This document shows positions 32,730 to 41,067 of a stretch of 52,217 nucleotides of DNA, piece by piece. The stretch's first letter is position 1; each line of letters opens with the position of its first letter. Source of the stretch: an uncultured bacterium. Its GTDB lineage: Bacteria > Bacillota > Clostridia > Oscillospirales > Oscillospiraceae. The stretch covers positions 1-52,217 of the forward strand of contig CAMNQF010000021.1 of the NCBI GenBank assembly GCA_946548895.1. Reading direction: 5' to 3'. The notes below the pieces were generated by a model. That model was not told where the DNA came from, searched no databases, and was given only the letters and a program-made list of their open reading frames with translations. Position numbers and translations under genes: made by a program.

Positions 32730-33278
32730 TTAGATCAGCTTCTCCAGCAGCCCCTTGTGGGGAGAGGGGATGACGCAGGTGCTGGTGATGTCGCCGGTGT
32801 CCGCCAGCTGGGTGAGGCAGTTGTTGACGGCCGACTTCACCGCGGACACCTCCCCCGTGAGGATGAGGTAGCCCTTGCCGCCCAGGCCCCGTGCCACCCG
32901 CACCTCCATGAGGGTGACGTTGGACGCCTTGGCCGCGATATCCGCCGCCCGCACGATGGTGAGGGCGGACATGGTCTCCACCAGGCCCAGGGAGTTGATC
33001 TTCTCCACCTCGGCGGTGCCCACCAGGGCGCCGGGCACAGAGGCGTGCACGTTGTTGATGGTGTGGTGGCAGATGAGGTAGGCCCCCGCCGCCTGGCGGC
33101 CGGTCTCCATAGAACTCTTGACGGCCCCCACCTGTCCGCTGATGATGATGATGTACTTGCCCGGGCAGATGGCGGTGGCCACCAGCAGCTCCACATTGGC
33201 GGCCTTCAGCATTTCATCGGCGGTCTGCACCCCGGCGGGGATGCTCTTCAGCTCAATCAATCCAATCGACTTTCCCAT
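32730..33278 (-). CDS. pduT: BMC-T shell protein with iron-sulfur site, PduT type
   Basis: 182-residue tandem BMC-domain trimer subunit. Domain 1 about 1-88 and domain 2 about 93-182. The pore-loop Cys in TAICPGKYIII is Cys38, the same position as the [4Fe-4S]-binding Cys of Salmonella PduT, so an iron-sulfur cluster at the three-fold axis is expected. It probably passes electrons between the lumen and cytosol, perhaps to PduS, whose gene is next upstream. Confidence 0.93.
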   Translation of the reverse strand: MGKSIGLIELKSIPAGVQTADEMLKAANVELLVATAICPGKYIIIISGQVGAVKSSMETGRQAAGAYLICHHTINNVHASVPGALVGTAEVEKINSLGLVETMSALTIVRAADIAAKASNVTLMEVRVARGLGGKGYLILTGEVSAVKSAVNNCLTQLADTGDITSTCVIPSPHKGLLEKLI

Positions 33279-33302
33279 AAGCGTCCTCTTTTCTTCTCAG
33301 CG

Positions 33303-34625
33303 TCAAGCCTGAATGACGATGCTGCCGCCGTCAATGGCCGTTACAGTTCCCGAAATGCTGGCGTGGAGGCTGGAGCCCAGCTTGCCCTCGGGGATTTGGG
33401 CGATCAGGTCGCCCTTGCTCACCTGGGCGCCCACGTCCACCACCGGCTCGGAGGGAGCGCCCGCCCCCTGCCGCAGGGACAGGGCCACCTTGTCATAGGC
33501 GGGGACGGCCCCGTCCAGGGGCGCGGCCACGTCGTAGGCGGACAGGCCCAGCTGGTGGATCAGCTTGTGCACCGGGTAGCGCTTGAAGTCCCGGTAGGGG
33601 GCGGCGTGCCCGGGCTGGTTGTGCAGGCCGTTGCGGATGCCCTGCCCCGCCAGGATGTTCTTCATGTTGGCGTTGAGCTTCCAGGGCTGGAGGCCCATGA
33701 CGCAGGCGTACTCGCACAGGCGGCACCCCACGCAAAGGTAGGCGTTCATGGGGGTCTGCTCGGGGTCGCACAGGCTGCCGTAGGCCGCCACCCGCATGAG
33801 CTTGTGGGGCTGGATGCGGTGGCCCAGCATACCCCGGGGGCACACCTCGGAGCACAGGGAGCACTGCATACAGGCCGTGGCCGCCCGGCGGGTGGAATCG
33901 GTGACGGGCCGCTCCAGGCTGGCCAGCAGAGGGTGCCCGGCGGGCACCACGATGAGGCCCTTGGTGGTCTTGGTGACGGTGCTGTCCACGGGGACAATCT
34001 TGCCCATCATGGGGCCGCCGTTCACCACTTTATAGTCGGGGACGGCGGGCCCCCCGGCCAGGGCCAGGGCCTGGGCCACGGTGATGCCCAGGGGCACCTT
34101 GACGGTTTTGGGCGTGCGCACCGCGCCGGTGAGGGTGACATACTTCTCCACCACCGGCTTCCCCTGGGAGGCGTCCAGCACGTTGAGGGCGGTCTCCACG
34201 TTGGTGACCACCACCCCCACGTTCAGGGGAATGCCCCCCTCGGGGACGATCCGCCCCGTGACCTCATAGACGATGACCTGCTCGTCCCCCGCCGGGTAGA
34301 AGGCTCCCAGCAGGTGGACGCCCAGCTTCGGGTGCTTTGGCAGCTCCCGCTTCAGGGATTCCGCCGCGGCGTGGTAGTGCTCCTTCAGGGCCACCACGCC
34401 CTTTTCCGCCCCCACGTGGTCCACGATCAGGTCCAACGCGGTGAGCAGCTTTTCCGCCTGAAGGTCCATGAGCTGCTGGTCCACCCGGAGCAGGGGCTCG
34501 CACTCCGCCCCGTTGATGATGACCGTGTCAGCCTTGGCGTTGAGCTTGACGTGGGTGGGGAAGCCGGCCCCGCCGGCCCCCACCACGCCCGCTTCCTGGA
34601 CCTGGGCGATCAAATTTTCAGACAT
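33303..34625 (-). CDS. pduS: PduS, RnfC-like cobalamin reductase
   Basis: 440-residue flavo-iron-sulfur protein that reduces cob(III)alamin or cob(II)alamin for adenosylation. N-terminal NADH/FMN region with GVVGAGGAGFPTHVKL (about 13-28), then a SLBB-like segment. Two [4Fe-4S] motifs follow: CMQCSLCSEVCP (about 256-267) and CVGCRLCEYAC (about 301-311). The C-terminus is a barrel-sandwich domain (KGDLIAQIPEGKLGSSLHA). The ATG at 34625 is preceded by GGAAGGGG at proper spacing. Works with PduO. Confidence 0.93.
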   Translation of the reverse strand: MSENLIAQVQEAGVVGAGGAGFPTHVKLNAKADTVIINGAECEPLLRVDQQLMDLQAEKLLTALDLIVDHVGAEKGVVALKEHYHAAAESLKRELPKHPKLGVHLLGAFYPAGDEQVIVYEVTGRIVPEGGIPLNVGVVVTNVETALNVLDASQGKPVVEKYVTLTGAVRTPKTVKVPLGITVAQALALAGGPAVPDYKVVNGGPMMGKIVPVDSTVTKTTKGLIVVPAGHPLLASLERPVTDSTRRAATACMQCSLCSEVCPRGMLGHRIQPHKLMRVAAYGSLCDPEQTPMNAYLCVGCRLCEYACVMGLQPWKLNANMKNILAGQGIRNGLHNQPGHAAPYRDFKRYPVHKLIHQLGLSAYDVAAPLDGAVPAYDKVALSLRQGAGAPSEPVVDVGAQVSKGDLIAQIPEGKLGSSLHASISGTVTAIDGGSIVIQA

Positions 34626-34643
34626 ACGGCGCACCCCTTCCGG

Positions 34644-36062
34644 TTATCGGACGTCCAGCCCCCCGACCAGCACACATCTGCGCCGCCGGGCGAAGGACTT
34701 GGCCGTGGTCAGCCCCTCTCCGGTGGGACCGGCGATGGTAAACGTGGTGCAGCCCTCGCCGCCCACGCCGATGCCGGCGTAGGAGGGGCCGTTCTTCACA
34801 AAAATGGTGGTCTGGATCAGCTTGGCCATTTTGGTCAGCTTATCCACATTCCGGGAGTGCATCATGGCGGTGTGGCGGTTGCCGTGCTCCACCCGGACGG
34901 CCATGTCGATGGCGGCGTCCACGTCGGGCACCCGCACCACGGGCAGGATGGGCATCATCAGCTCCACCTGCACAAAGGGGTGGTCCTCGGTGGTCTCCAT
35001 CATGATGACCTTCACCTCGGGGCCCACATTAATGCCCACTTTTTCCAGGATGTACCGGGCGCTCTTGCCCACGAATTCGGTGACGGGGTGCTTGCCGTCC
35101 TCCTTCACCACCAGCTTCACCAGCTTGTCGATGAGGGCGGGGTCCTTTACCTCGTAGGCGCCGGATTTCTTCATGTTGAACATGAGGTAGTCGGCGATGG
35201 AGTCCACGGCGATGACTTCCTTCTCCGCGATGCAGGGCAGGTTGTTGTCAAAGCTGCACCCGTCCACGATGTCCTGGGCGGCCTTCTCGATATTGGCGGT
35301 CTCGTCCACCACCACGGGGGGGTTGCCCGCGCCCGCGCCGATGGCCTTCTTGCCGCTGGACAGCACCGTCTTGACGATGGCGGGGCCGCCGGTGGCCACC
35401 AGCATCCGCACCTTGGGATGGCTCATCATGGCGTTGGTGTTCTCGATGGAGGGCTCGGCCACCGTGACCACCAGGTTGGCGGGGGCACCCGCCCGGGCCA
35501 AGGCCTTGTTGATGAGCTGAATCAGGTGCAGGGACACCATTTTCGCCCGGGGATGGGGGCTGAATACCACGGAGTTGCCTGCCGCCAGCATCCCGATGGA
35601 GTTGCAGATGACGGTCTCGGTGGGGTTGGTGGTGGGAGTGATGGCCCCGATGACGCCAAAGGGGGAGTACTCCACCAGGGTCAGGCCGTCGTCACCGCTC
35701 ATGGCCTCGGTGGTCAGGTCCTCAATGCCGGGGGACTTGGTGGCCGCCAGGCGGTTCTTCACCAGCTTGTACTCGTATGCGCCCATCCCGGTCTCCTCCA
35801 CGGCCAGGCGGGAGATGTAGTCCAGGTTCTCCTCCTCCAGCACCACGTCCCGGATGGCCTGGACGTACTTGGCCCGGTCGTGCATGGAGCAGTTCAGATA
35901 TGCCTTCTGGGCGGCGGCGGCGGCCTCCACGGCGTCGTTCATGTTGCCGAACACGCCCCAGTCTCCGCCGGCGGCGGCGCAGTTGGGCTCCGTTCCGCCC
36001 ATATCCACGCGGCTGAGCACCTGCTTGACAATGCTGGCCACCACTTGTTCATCAAAATTCAT
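34644..36062 (-). CDS. pduP: CoA-acylating propionaldehyde dehydrogenase PduP
   Basis: 472 residues. Converts propionaldehyde, CoA and NAD+ to propionyl-CoA inside the microcompartment. Catalytic Cys in NNLPCIAEKEV (about 265); NAD-binding glycines in IGAGAGNPPVVVDE. The N-terminal about 20 residues (MNFDEQVVASIVKQVLSRV) form an amphipathic encapsulation helix that begins with the same five residues as PduD here. A Cys/Ala-rich linker follows. The start overlaps the pduO stop by 4 nt. Confidence 0.95.
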   Translation of the reverse strand: MNFDEQVVASIVKQVLSRVDMGGTEPNCAAAGGDWGVFGNMNDAVEAAAAAQKAYLNCSMHDRAKYVQAIRDVVLEEENLDYISRLAVEETGMGAYEYKLVKNRLAATKSPGIEDLTTEAMSGDDGLTLVEYSPFGVIGAITPTTNPTETVICNSIGMLAAGNSVVFSPHPRAKMVSLHLIQLINKALARAGAPANLVVTVAEPSIENTNAMMSHPKVRMLVATGGPAIVKTVLSSGKKAIGAGAGNPPVVVDETANIEKAAQDIVDGCSFDNNLPCIAEKEVIAVDSIADYLMFNMKKSGAYEVKDPALIDKLVKLVVKEDGKHPVTEFVGKSARYILEKVGINVGPEVKVIMMETTEDHPFVQVELMMPILPVVRVPDVDAAIDMAVRVEHGNRHTAMMHSRNVDKLTKMAKLIQTTIFVKNGPSYAGIGVGGEGCTTFTIAGPTGEGLTTAKSFARRRRCVLVGGLDVR

Positions 36063-37042
36063 TGCGCGGTCCCTCCTTCAATCTGCATTGCGTAGCGCGC
36101 GATCTCCATGTCCTGCTCCACCGTGCCGCCGGACACGCCGATCCCTCCGGCCACCTTGCCGTCCACCCGGTAGGGGAACCCCCCGCCGAACAGCACAATC
36201 CTGCCGGGGTTGGCGTTCTCAATTCCATACAGGGGCCCGTCAGGCCGGGCGGCCGCCCCCAGCTCATGGGTGGGCATCTGGAAAGCGTAGGCGGTGTAGG
36301 CCTTGCCCGCCGACACCTCCACGCTGCCCGCCAGGGCTCCCTCCATCCGCTGGAGGAACATCAAATTGCCCCCCTCGTCCACGGCGGAAAACACCACCGG
36401 CACGCCCAGTTCCTTGGACTTCTCCACGGCCCGGGCCGCCATGCGGTGCAAAATGTCCAGATTCATGGGGGGAAACCCGCCGGCCTGCCGCGCCATGGCC
36501 TCCTTCACCAGGCCGGTGACCTTTTCCCTCATCTGGGTCAGGTCCTCCTGGAGCCGCGCCATGGCGTAGACCGCGTCGGACAGCCGGTTGAGGTAGCGCG
36601 CCAGCACCTCCCGTGCGGGCAGCTCCACAATCCGCCGCTCCGCCCGCCGCACGATGGTGCGGGCCACGTGGAGGGCCGCCGAGGCGGGGTCCACGCCGGG
36701 AATGACAAAGTGGGTCTGTCTGCCTGTGGTCTCCGTGCAGGTGTCCACCACCCGCTCCAGAAACGCCACGTCCTCCTCAGAGATGGTCCCCTTAAGGGCG
36801 GCGGCGGTCTCCGGGGAGTCGCTGGCCAGCTCCGCGCCCAGGGCGAACAGCCGCCCCTGGATCTTGCGCACCGTAGTGCGGATAAATTCGTTGTCCGTCT
36901 GGGTATAGGCCAGGCCCAGCATGGAGTTGGCCTCGTCCACGGTGCCATAGCACTCCACCCGGGGGTCGGATTTGCTCACCCTTCCCCCGCCCACCAGGCT
37001 GGTCTGCCCCTTGTCGCCGCCCCTGGTATACAGGTTCGCCAT
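36059..37042 (-). CDS. pduO: PduO, ATP:cob(I)alamin adenosyltransferase with C-terminal haem-binding-like domain
   Basis: 327 residues in two domains. Residues 1-185 are a PduO-type adenosyltransferase, with the N-terminal ATP motif YTRGGDKGQTSLVGGGRVSK and the signature RRAERRIVEL with YLNRLSDAVYAMAR. Residues about 190-327 form the GlcG/HbpS (DUF336) domain, which binds haem or B12 in relatives. It makes adenosylcobalamin for diol dehydratase. Overlaps pduN by 1 nt and pduP by 4 nt. Confidence 0.95.
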   Translation of the reverse strand: MANLYTRGGDKGQTSLVGGGRVSKSDPRVECYGTVDEANSMLGLAYTQTDNEFIRTTVRKIQGRLFALGAELASDSPETAAALKGTISEEDVAFLERVVDTCTETTGRQTHFVIPGVDPASAALHVARTIVRRAERRIVELPAREVLARYLNRLSDAVYAMARLQEDLTQMREKVTGLVKEAMARQAGGFPPMNLDILHRMAARAVEKSKELGVPVVFSAVDEGGNLMFLQRMEGALAGSVEVSAGKAYTAYAFQMPTHELGAAARPDGPLYGIENANPGRIVLFGGGFPYRVDGKVAGGIGVSGGTVEQDMEIARYAMQIEGGTAQ

Positions 37043-37308
37043 CAGCCCACCTCCACCGTGTCCACGATGCCCACAATGGCCTTGTCAATGGGGGCCGAGG
37101 CGTTTTGGAACACATACCGGGCGGAGCTGCCCTGGCTGACCAGGACAATCTCGCCGGTGCCCGCGCCCACGGAGTCCACGGCGACCTCGGTGGTGCCGTC
37201 CCGCTCCAGGCGCTCCGTAAGCTTCTCCACAATGAGCAGCTTCATTCCGATCAGGTTCTCATTCTTGCTGGTGGAGACCACAGTGCCGATCACTCTGCCT
37301 AAATACAT
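37042..37308 (-). CDS. pduN: BMC-P pentameric vertex protein, PduN/EutN type
   Basis: 88-residue EutN/CcmL-family protein that caps the vertices of the polyhedral shell. Typical start MYLGRVIGTVVSTSKNENL and core LVSQGSSARYV with the C-terminal VGIVDTVEV. The ATG at 37308 follows AAAGGTGGAG. The longer open frame to 37791 runs through the upstream gene and is rejected. Confidence 0.94.
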   Translation of the reverse strand: MYLGRVIGTVVSTSKNENLIGMKLLIVEKLTERLERDGTTEVAVDSVGAGTGEIVLVSQGSSARYVFQNASAPIDKAIVGIVDTVEVG

Positions 37309-37322
37309 TCCGCTCCACCTTT

Positions 37323-38153
37323 CTACGATTCGATTTGAATGGTCACGCCCCGCCTGCGGGCCTCGTCGGAGGCCAGGGCTGTGACGATGGTGCCCTTTGG
37401 CGCGGCGATCACCGCGCCCTGGGGGGCGGCGTTCACCGTCTTGACGCCGAGCACCCTGCCCGCCAGGGCGGGCCGGATGACGCTCCCGGCCTGCGTTCCG
37501 GAGCTCCGCGCCCCGCTGGGCCCTTTCCCCGCCCCCTTGGCGGGCAGGAAGCTGTAGACCGCCCTGCGCACCGCCCCGGCCATACCATCCGCCGGGGTCA
37601 GACGGGCCCCGTAATCCCGGAGCTTCTCCAGGTTGCCATGGAGGGCGTCCCGCAGGGCCGGGGTCATGCGGTAGCCCAGCTGGGCCCGCATGGGGTTGTC
37701 GGGACAGGCCCCGTCCACGGCGGCCACCACGTTCTTCCCCTTCATGAGGGCGCTGAGAATCATGGCGGCGGCAGGGGTGTCCGACATACAATTGGCCAGA
37801 TGGGCGGCGGTATTCGCCGTCAGGGCGGGCACCAGCACGGTGTCAAACCCGGCGGCGGTCAGCTCCGGGGGCTGGTCCGTCCGCTCCACCCAGAGCTCCT
37901 CCGGGGCCAGCGCGGCGCGCACGGCCTGCTCCCCCGTCACGTGCATGGCACTGCGGGTCATGAGCACGTGGTAGGTAAACCCCTCGCCCCGCAGCTCCTT
38001 CAGCTGCTCCAGGGCGGCGGGTACGCCGATGGCCGCGCCGGTGACGATCACCAGCGCGCGCTTTTGCCGCTCCACCAGCTTTTGCACCACCCGCTCCGCC
38101 AGCTCCTCCGCCAGCAGCTTCATGGCCAGGTCATGCCGCTCCTGTTCTGTCAA
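37323..38153 (-). CDS. Microcompartment-associated flavoprotein with PduM-like C-terminus
   Basis: 276 residues. After an amphipathic N-terminal helix (about 1-30, a possible encapsulation peptide) comes an HFCD-type flavoprotein domain: ALVIVTGAAIGVPAALEQL, VLMTRSAMH, VLVPALTANTAAHLANC and MKGKNVVAAVDGACPDNP. The last about 45 residues (GRVLGVKTVNAA to PKGTIVTALASDEARRRGV) resemble the C-terminus of PduM, which localises to the Salmonella shell interior. It holds the pduM position before pduN. The start is a TTG at 38153 after AGGTGAGG. Likely binds FMN; its reaction is not known. Confidence 0.72.
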   Translation of the reverse strand: MTEQERHDLAMKLLAEELAERVVQKLVERQKRALVIVTGAAIGVPAALEQLKELRGEGFTYHVLMTRSAMHVTGEQAVRAALAPEELWVERTDQPPELTAAGFDTVLVPALTANTAAHLANCMSDTPAAAMILSALMKGKNVVAAVDGACPDNPMRAQLGYRMTPALRDALHGNLEKLRDYGARLTPADGMAGAVRRAVYSFLPAKGAGKGPSGARSSGTQAGSVIRPALAGRVLGVKTVNAAPQGAVIAAPKGTIVTALASDEARRRGVTIQIES

Positions 38154-38168
38154 TGGTCCTCACCTGCC

Positions 38169-38996
38169 TTAATTGGTGCAGTTCATGGCGATGCCCAGCG
38201 GTGTCGCCAGCAGCGGAGCCGCCGGCTTCACCACGGGGATCCCCAGATATTTTTGGAACACGGCCTCAAACTCGGTGAAGCAGCACGCGCCCCCCACCAC
38301 ATAGACCGTGTCCACAGGGTGTTCCGCCAGGCAGCGCTTGACGATGGCGGCCATTTTCTCCACCACCGGCTTAATCACCGGGAACACGCTGTGCTCCTGG
38401 GCCGGGTCCCGCTTCATCCGCTCGGCCTCCTGGGTATCGCACCCGTGGAAGCCCGCCAGCACCAGGGTCATGTGGGTGCCGCCGGTGGGCTCGTCGTCCA
38501 CGAAGACGACCCGGCCGTCCTTCAAAATGCTGATGCCGGTGGTCCCTCCGCCCACGTCAACCACCGCCCCGTCGGCGATGCCCAGCACGGAGGCCGCCGC
38601 CGTGGGCTCATCCACCGTGCTGGTGAGCCGGAACCCGGCCGCCTCCACCACGTTGCCGATGGCCTTGACGCTTCCGCTCATGACGCCCGGCGGGATGGCG
38701 CAGCCCGCCGCGTCCAGCGCCGTGCCCAGCTGGTCCTCCAGCTGGGCCTTCAGCCGGGTGACGGTGCGCACCGCGCCCATGTAGTCCACCACCACCCCGT
38801 CCCGCACCACGGTGGACGGGTAGGTGGCGCCGGCCACGGGCCGGTTCTCCCCGTCCACCACGGCCAGCACAATGTTGGCGGTGCCCAGGTCCACGCCGGT
38901 GCGCAGGGGCCCCGTCCACGGGTTGTTCCGGCGCTCTTCAATGAGGCGCTCAAACTCCCTCAGCGTGGCGTTGCACGCCTCCATGTCATGGCTCAT
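38169..38996 (-). CDS. EutJ-like actin/Hsp70-fold chaperone
   Basis: 275 residues with the ASKHA fold: GVDLGTANIVLAVVDGE (phosphate 1, about 34-50), DVGGGTTGISIL (phosphate 2, about 147-158) and VYVVGGACCFTEF (adenosine motif, about 230-242). Closest to EutJ of ethanolamine microcompartments, thought to be a reactivation or assembly chaperone. Its presence in a pdu operon that also has the dehydratase reactivase PduGH makes its client uncertain. Confidence 0.88.
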   Translation of the reverse strand: MSHDMEACNATLREFERLIEERRNNPWTGPLRTGVDLGTANIVLAVVDGENRPVAGATYPSTVVRDGVVVDYMGAVRTVTRLKAQLEDQLGTALDAAGCAIPPGVMSGSVKAIGNVVEAAGFRLTSTVDEPTAAASVLGIADGAVVDVGGGTTGISILKDGRVVFVDDEPTGGTHMTLVLAGFHGCDTQEAERMKRDPAQEHSVFPVIKPVVEKMAAIVKRCLAEHPVDTVYVVGGACCFTEFEAVFQKYLGIPVVKPAAPLLATPLGIAMNCTN

Positions 38997-39011
38997 AACC
39001 GTTCTCCGCCC

Positions 39012-39662
39012 TCAGTCCACAATGATATAGGCCCGGTCGCCGTTCTTCACGCCGAAGGCGTTGGCCTCGTCCACGTCGATGTGCATCTCCGGCGCGAACT
39101 GCTCCGACACCCGGATGAGCACGTTGTGGAACACGCCCCCCCGCAGCCCGCCGATCTCCACCTTCACCATCTGCTTATCCCGCACGCCCATGCGCCGGGC
39201 GTTCTCGGGGGTCAGGTGGATGTGCCGCAGGGCGGCGATGGCCCCCGTGTCCTTCTCAATGGTCCCCTTGGGGCCCACGATGGTCACGCCCGGGGTACCC
39301 TCCAGCTTGCCGGACTCCCGGATGGGGGGGCGCACCCCCAGGGCGAACCCGTCGGTGACGGACATCTCCACCTGGGACTCGCTCCGCAGGGGGCCGAGCA
39401 CGCGCACGCGGCTCAACTCCCCTTTGGGCCCACGGAGGGTGACTGTCTCCTCACAGGCGTACTGGCCCGGCTGGCCCAGCTCCTTTTTAAAGGTCAGCTC
39501 GCTGCCCTGGCCAAACAGGATGTCCATGTCCTTTCGGTCCAGATGAATGTGCCGGTTGGACACGCCGATGGGCACCGAGCGCTGGAATTTCTCCAGCTCC
39601 TCAATGACCAGCCGCGTGACCAACTGAACAAACATCTCATAGGTCTGCCGGCTTTTCTCCAC
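39012..39662 (-). CDS. pduL: Phosphate propanoyltransferase PduL
   Basis: 216 residues. Converts propionyl-CoA plus phosphate to propionyl phosphate and recycles CoA in the compartment. Two PduL beta-barrel domains; zinc ligands in SNRHIHLDR, ALRHIHLTPENA and the terminal MHIDVDEANAFG. An N-terminal amphipathic helix (about 5-25) is likely an encapsulation peptide. GTG start at 39662 after AAGGTGGA. No propionate kinase (pduW) follows; a housekeeping acetate kinase may finish the step. Confidence 0.95.
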   Translation of the reverse strand: MEKSRQTYEMFVQLVTRLVIEELEKFQRSVPIGVSNRHIHLDRKDMDILFGQGSELTFKKELGQPGQYACEETVTLRGPKGELSRVRVLGPLRSESQVEMSVTDGFALGVRPPIRESGKLEGTPGVTIVGPKGTIEKDTGAIAALRHIHLTPENARRMGVRDKQMVKVEIGGLRGGVFHNVLIRVSEQFAPEMHIDVDEANAFGVKNGDRAYIIVD

Positions 39663-39675
39663 GGTTCATTCCACC

Positions 39676-39960
39676 TTACGCCAGATCCTTGGGCAGGATT
39701 TTCTCCACGTCGGTGTGGGGCCTGGGAATTACGTGGACGGAAACCACCTCGCCCACCTTCTCGGCGGCGGCGGAGCCGGCGTCCACAGACGCCTTGACGG
39801 CGCCCACGTCGCCCCGGACCATGACGGTGACCAGGCCGGAGCCGATCTTCTCATAGCCGATGAGGGAGACATTGGCGGATTTGGTCATGGCGTCGGCGGC
39901 CTCGATGGCGCCCACCAGGCCTTTGGTCTCCACCATGCCCAGTGCTTCACCCATACTCAT
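39676..39960 (-). CDS. pduJ: BMC-H shell protein (second PduA/PduJ-like paralogue)
   Basis: 94-residue hexameric shell protein. Full BMC fold: [20 protein letters not shown], the pore-loop region [20 protein letters not shown] and the edge motif [16 protein letters not shown]. It is nearly identical to PduA at 46672, differing at a few positions. The major facet protein pair A/J is usual in Pdu loci. Start after TAGGAGGTAACT. Confidence 0.93.
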   Translation of the reverse strand: MSMGEALGMVETKGLVGAIEAADAMTKSANVSLIGYEKIGSGLVTVMVRGDVGAVKASVDAGSAAAEKVGEVVSVHVIPRPHTDVEKILPKDLA

Positions 39961-39997
39961 AGTTACCTCCTAACAATGGCCGTCTTACGGCCGTGCG

Positions 39998-40699
39998 TTA
40001 TTGTTTTCGCTTTCCGCCCCGCTTGGCGGGAGCCTTCCGGGCCGCCTTAGGCTTGGCCGGGGCGGCCTCCTCCTCAGGGGGAGCAGCCTCCTCCACAGAG
40101 GCCTCCGCCGCCGGATCTTCCGCCGCCTGTTCCGCCTCCGCCGGGGCGGCTCCCGCCTCCGGGGCGGCCTCCTCAACGGGGACCTCCGGCGCCGGCCCGG
40201 GCTCAGACGCAGGGACCTCCGCCGGGGCCTCCGGCTCGGGGGAGGGCTCTTCCGCCGGGACGGGGGACTCCTCCGCCGCCTCAGGGATGGCCGGGGCCTC
40301 AGGCTCCGGGACCTCATGGGGGGCGGGCGCTTCCTTTTCCGGCTCACCGGGACTCACGGGGGGTTCCGGGGGGGCGGGAGGCTTGGGGGGTGCCGGAGGC
40401 TCCGGGGGCTGATAGCCCACGGTGTCGCCATTTTCCACCAGCATCTCCAGTCCGGCGGCGGGCCGCGGGATTACCCGCGTGCTCACCACCCGGCACACCT
40501 TGCCCGCCGCGATCTTGGCGGCGTCCACGGCGGCCTTGACGGCCCCCACGTCGCCCTGGATCTTCACGGTGGTCCAGCCGCCTCCCTTGGTCAGCTCATA
40601 CCCGATGAGCTCCACGTTGGCGGACTTCACCGCGGCGTCGGCGGCGGTGATGCCGCCGAGCAGCCCCTGGGTCTCGATGAGCCCTAAACTCTTCTGCAT
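39998..40699 (-). CDS. BMC-H shell protein with long Pro/Glu/Ala tail (PduK-like position)
   Basis: 233 residues. Residues 1-85 are a BMC-H domain (KSLGLIETQGLLGGITAADA, then YELTKGGGWTTVKIQGDVGAV and TRVIPRPAAGLEML). Residues about 95-215 are low-complexity Pro/Glu/Ala (PPEPPAPPKPPAPPEPP and later AEEPSPEPEAPAEVPA), followed by a strongly basic end (about KAARKAPAKRGGKRKQ). PduK of Salmonella also has a C-terminal extension but a different one. The tail may face the cytosol and bind DNA, RNA or other compartments; that is inference. Confidence 0.88.
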   Translation of the reverse strand: MQKSLGLIETQGLLGGITAADAAVKSANVELIGYELTKGGGWTTVKIQGDVGAVKAAVDAAKIAAGKVCRVVSTRVIPRPAAGLEMLVENGDTVGYQPPEPPAPPKPPAPPEPPVSPGEPEKEAPAPHEVPEPEAPAIPEAAEESPVPAEEPSPEPEAPAEVPASEPGPAPEVPVEEAAPEAGAAPAEAEQAAEDPAAEASVEEAAPPEEEAAPAKPKAARKAPAKRGGKRKQ

Positions 40700-40710
40700 A
40701 CGTTTACCTC

Positions 40711-41064
40711 CTAGTCCAGAGGTTTCAGCGGCAGCTTCTTCACCAGCCGCGCCGCGTTGGCCCCCAGGGCCCGCACCTGGTTGGCCTGACGGGCGGGGAC
40801 CCGGTAAAGGGGCCGGTTCTGGTCCAGCTTGGAGTAGTGCAGGACCGCGAACTGCTTATCCAGTCCCAGCCCCACCTCCAGCCGGGAGGCCTGGGCGGCT
40901 TCCCAGGCCATGGCCTGCGCGTCCATGCCCTCCTTTACCCCCTGCTCCCAGGGGATGCCCTCCTCCTCCATGCCGTAGGTCAGCTGCCGCAGCGCCGCCT
41001 GGGGGGCGTCCGGGCTCATAAGGACGCGGATATTGGGTTTGGTCATCTCAATGGGCATGGCCAT
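40711..41064 (-). CDS. pduH: Diol dehydratase reactivase small subunit
   Basis: 117 residues. Partner of PduG, swaps inactive cobalamin out of diol dehydratase. The beta-subunit-like fold has VLMSPDAPQAALRQLTYGME near the N-terminus, the segment VGLGLDKQFAVLHYSKL and the end QVRALGANAARLVK. Starts 3 nt after pduG with AAGGGAGG as ribosome site. Confidence 0.93.
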   Translation of the reverse strand: MAMPIEMTKPNIRVLMSPDAPQAALRQLTYGMEEEGIPWEQGVKEGMDAQAMAWEAAQASRLEVGLGLDKQFAVLHYSKLDQNRPLYRVPARQANQVRALGANAARLVKKLPLKPLD

Positions 41065-41067
41065 AGG

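Noticed and set aside
32298-36095. 1265-codon plus-strand open frame across pduU to pduP
   Set aside because: It crosses several well-supported pdu genes and their junctions on the other strand; low-complexity composition typical of antisense frames in this GC-rich DNA.
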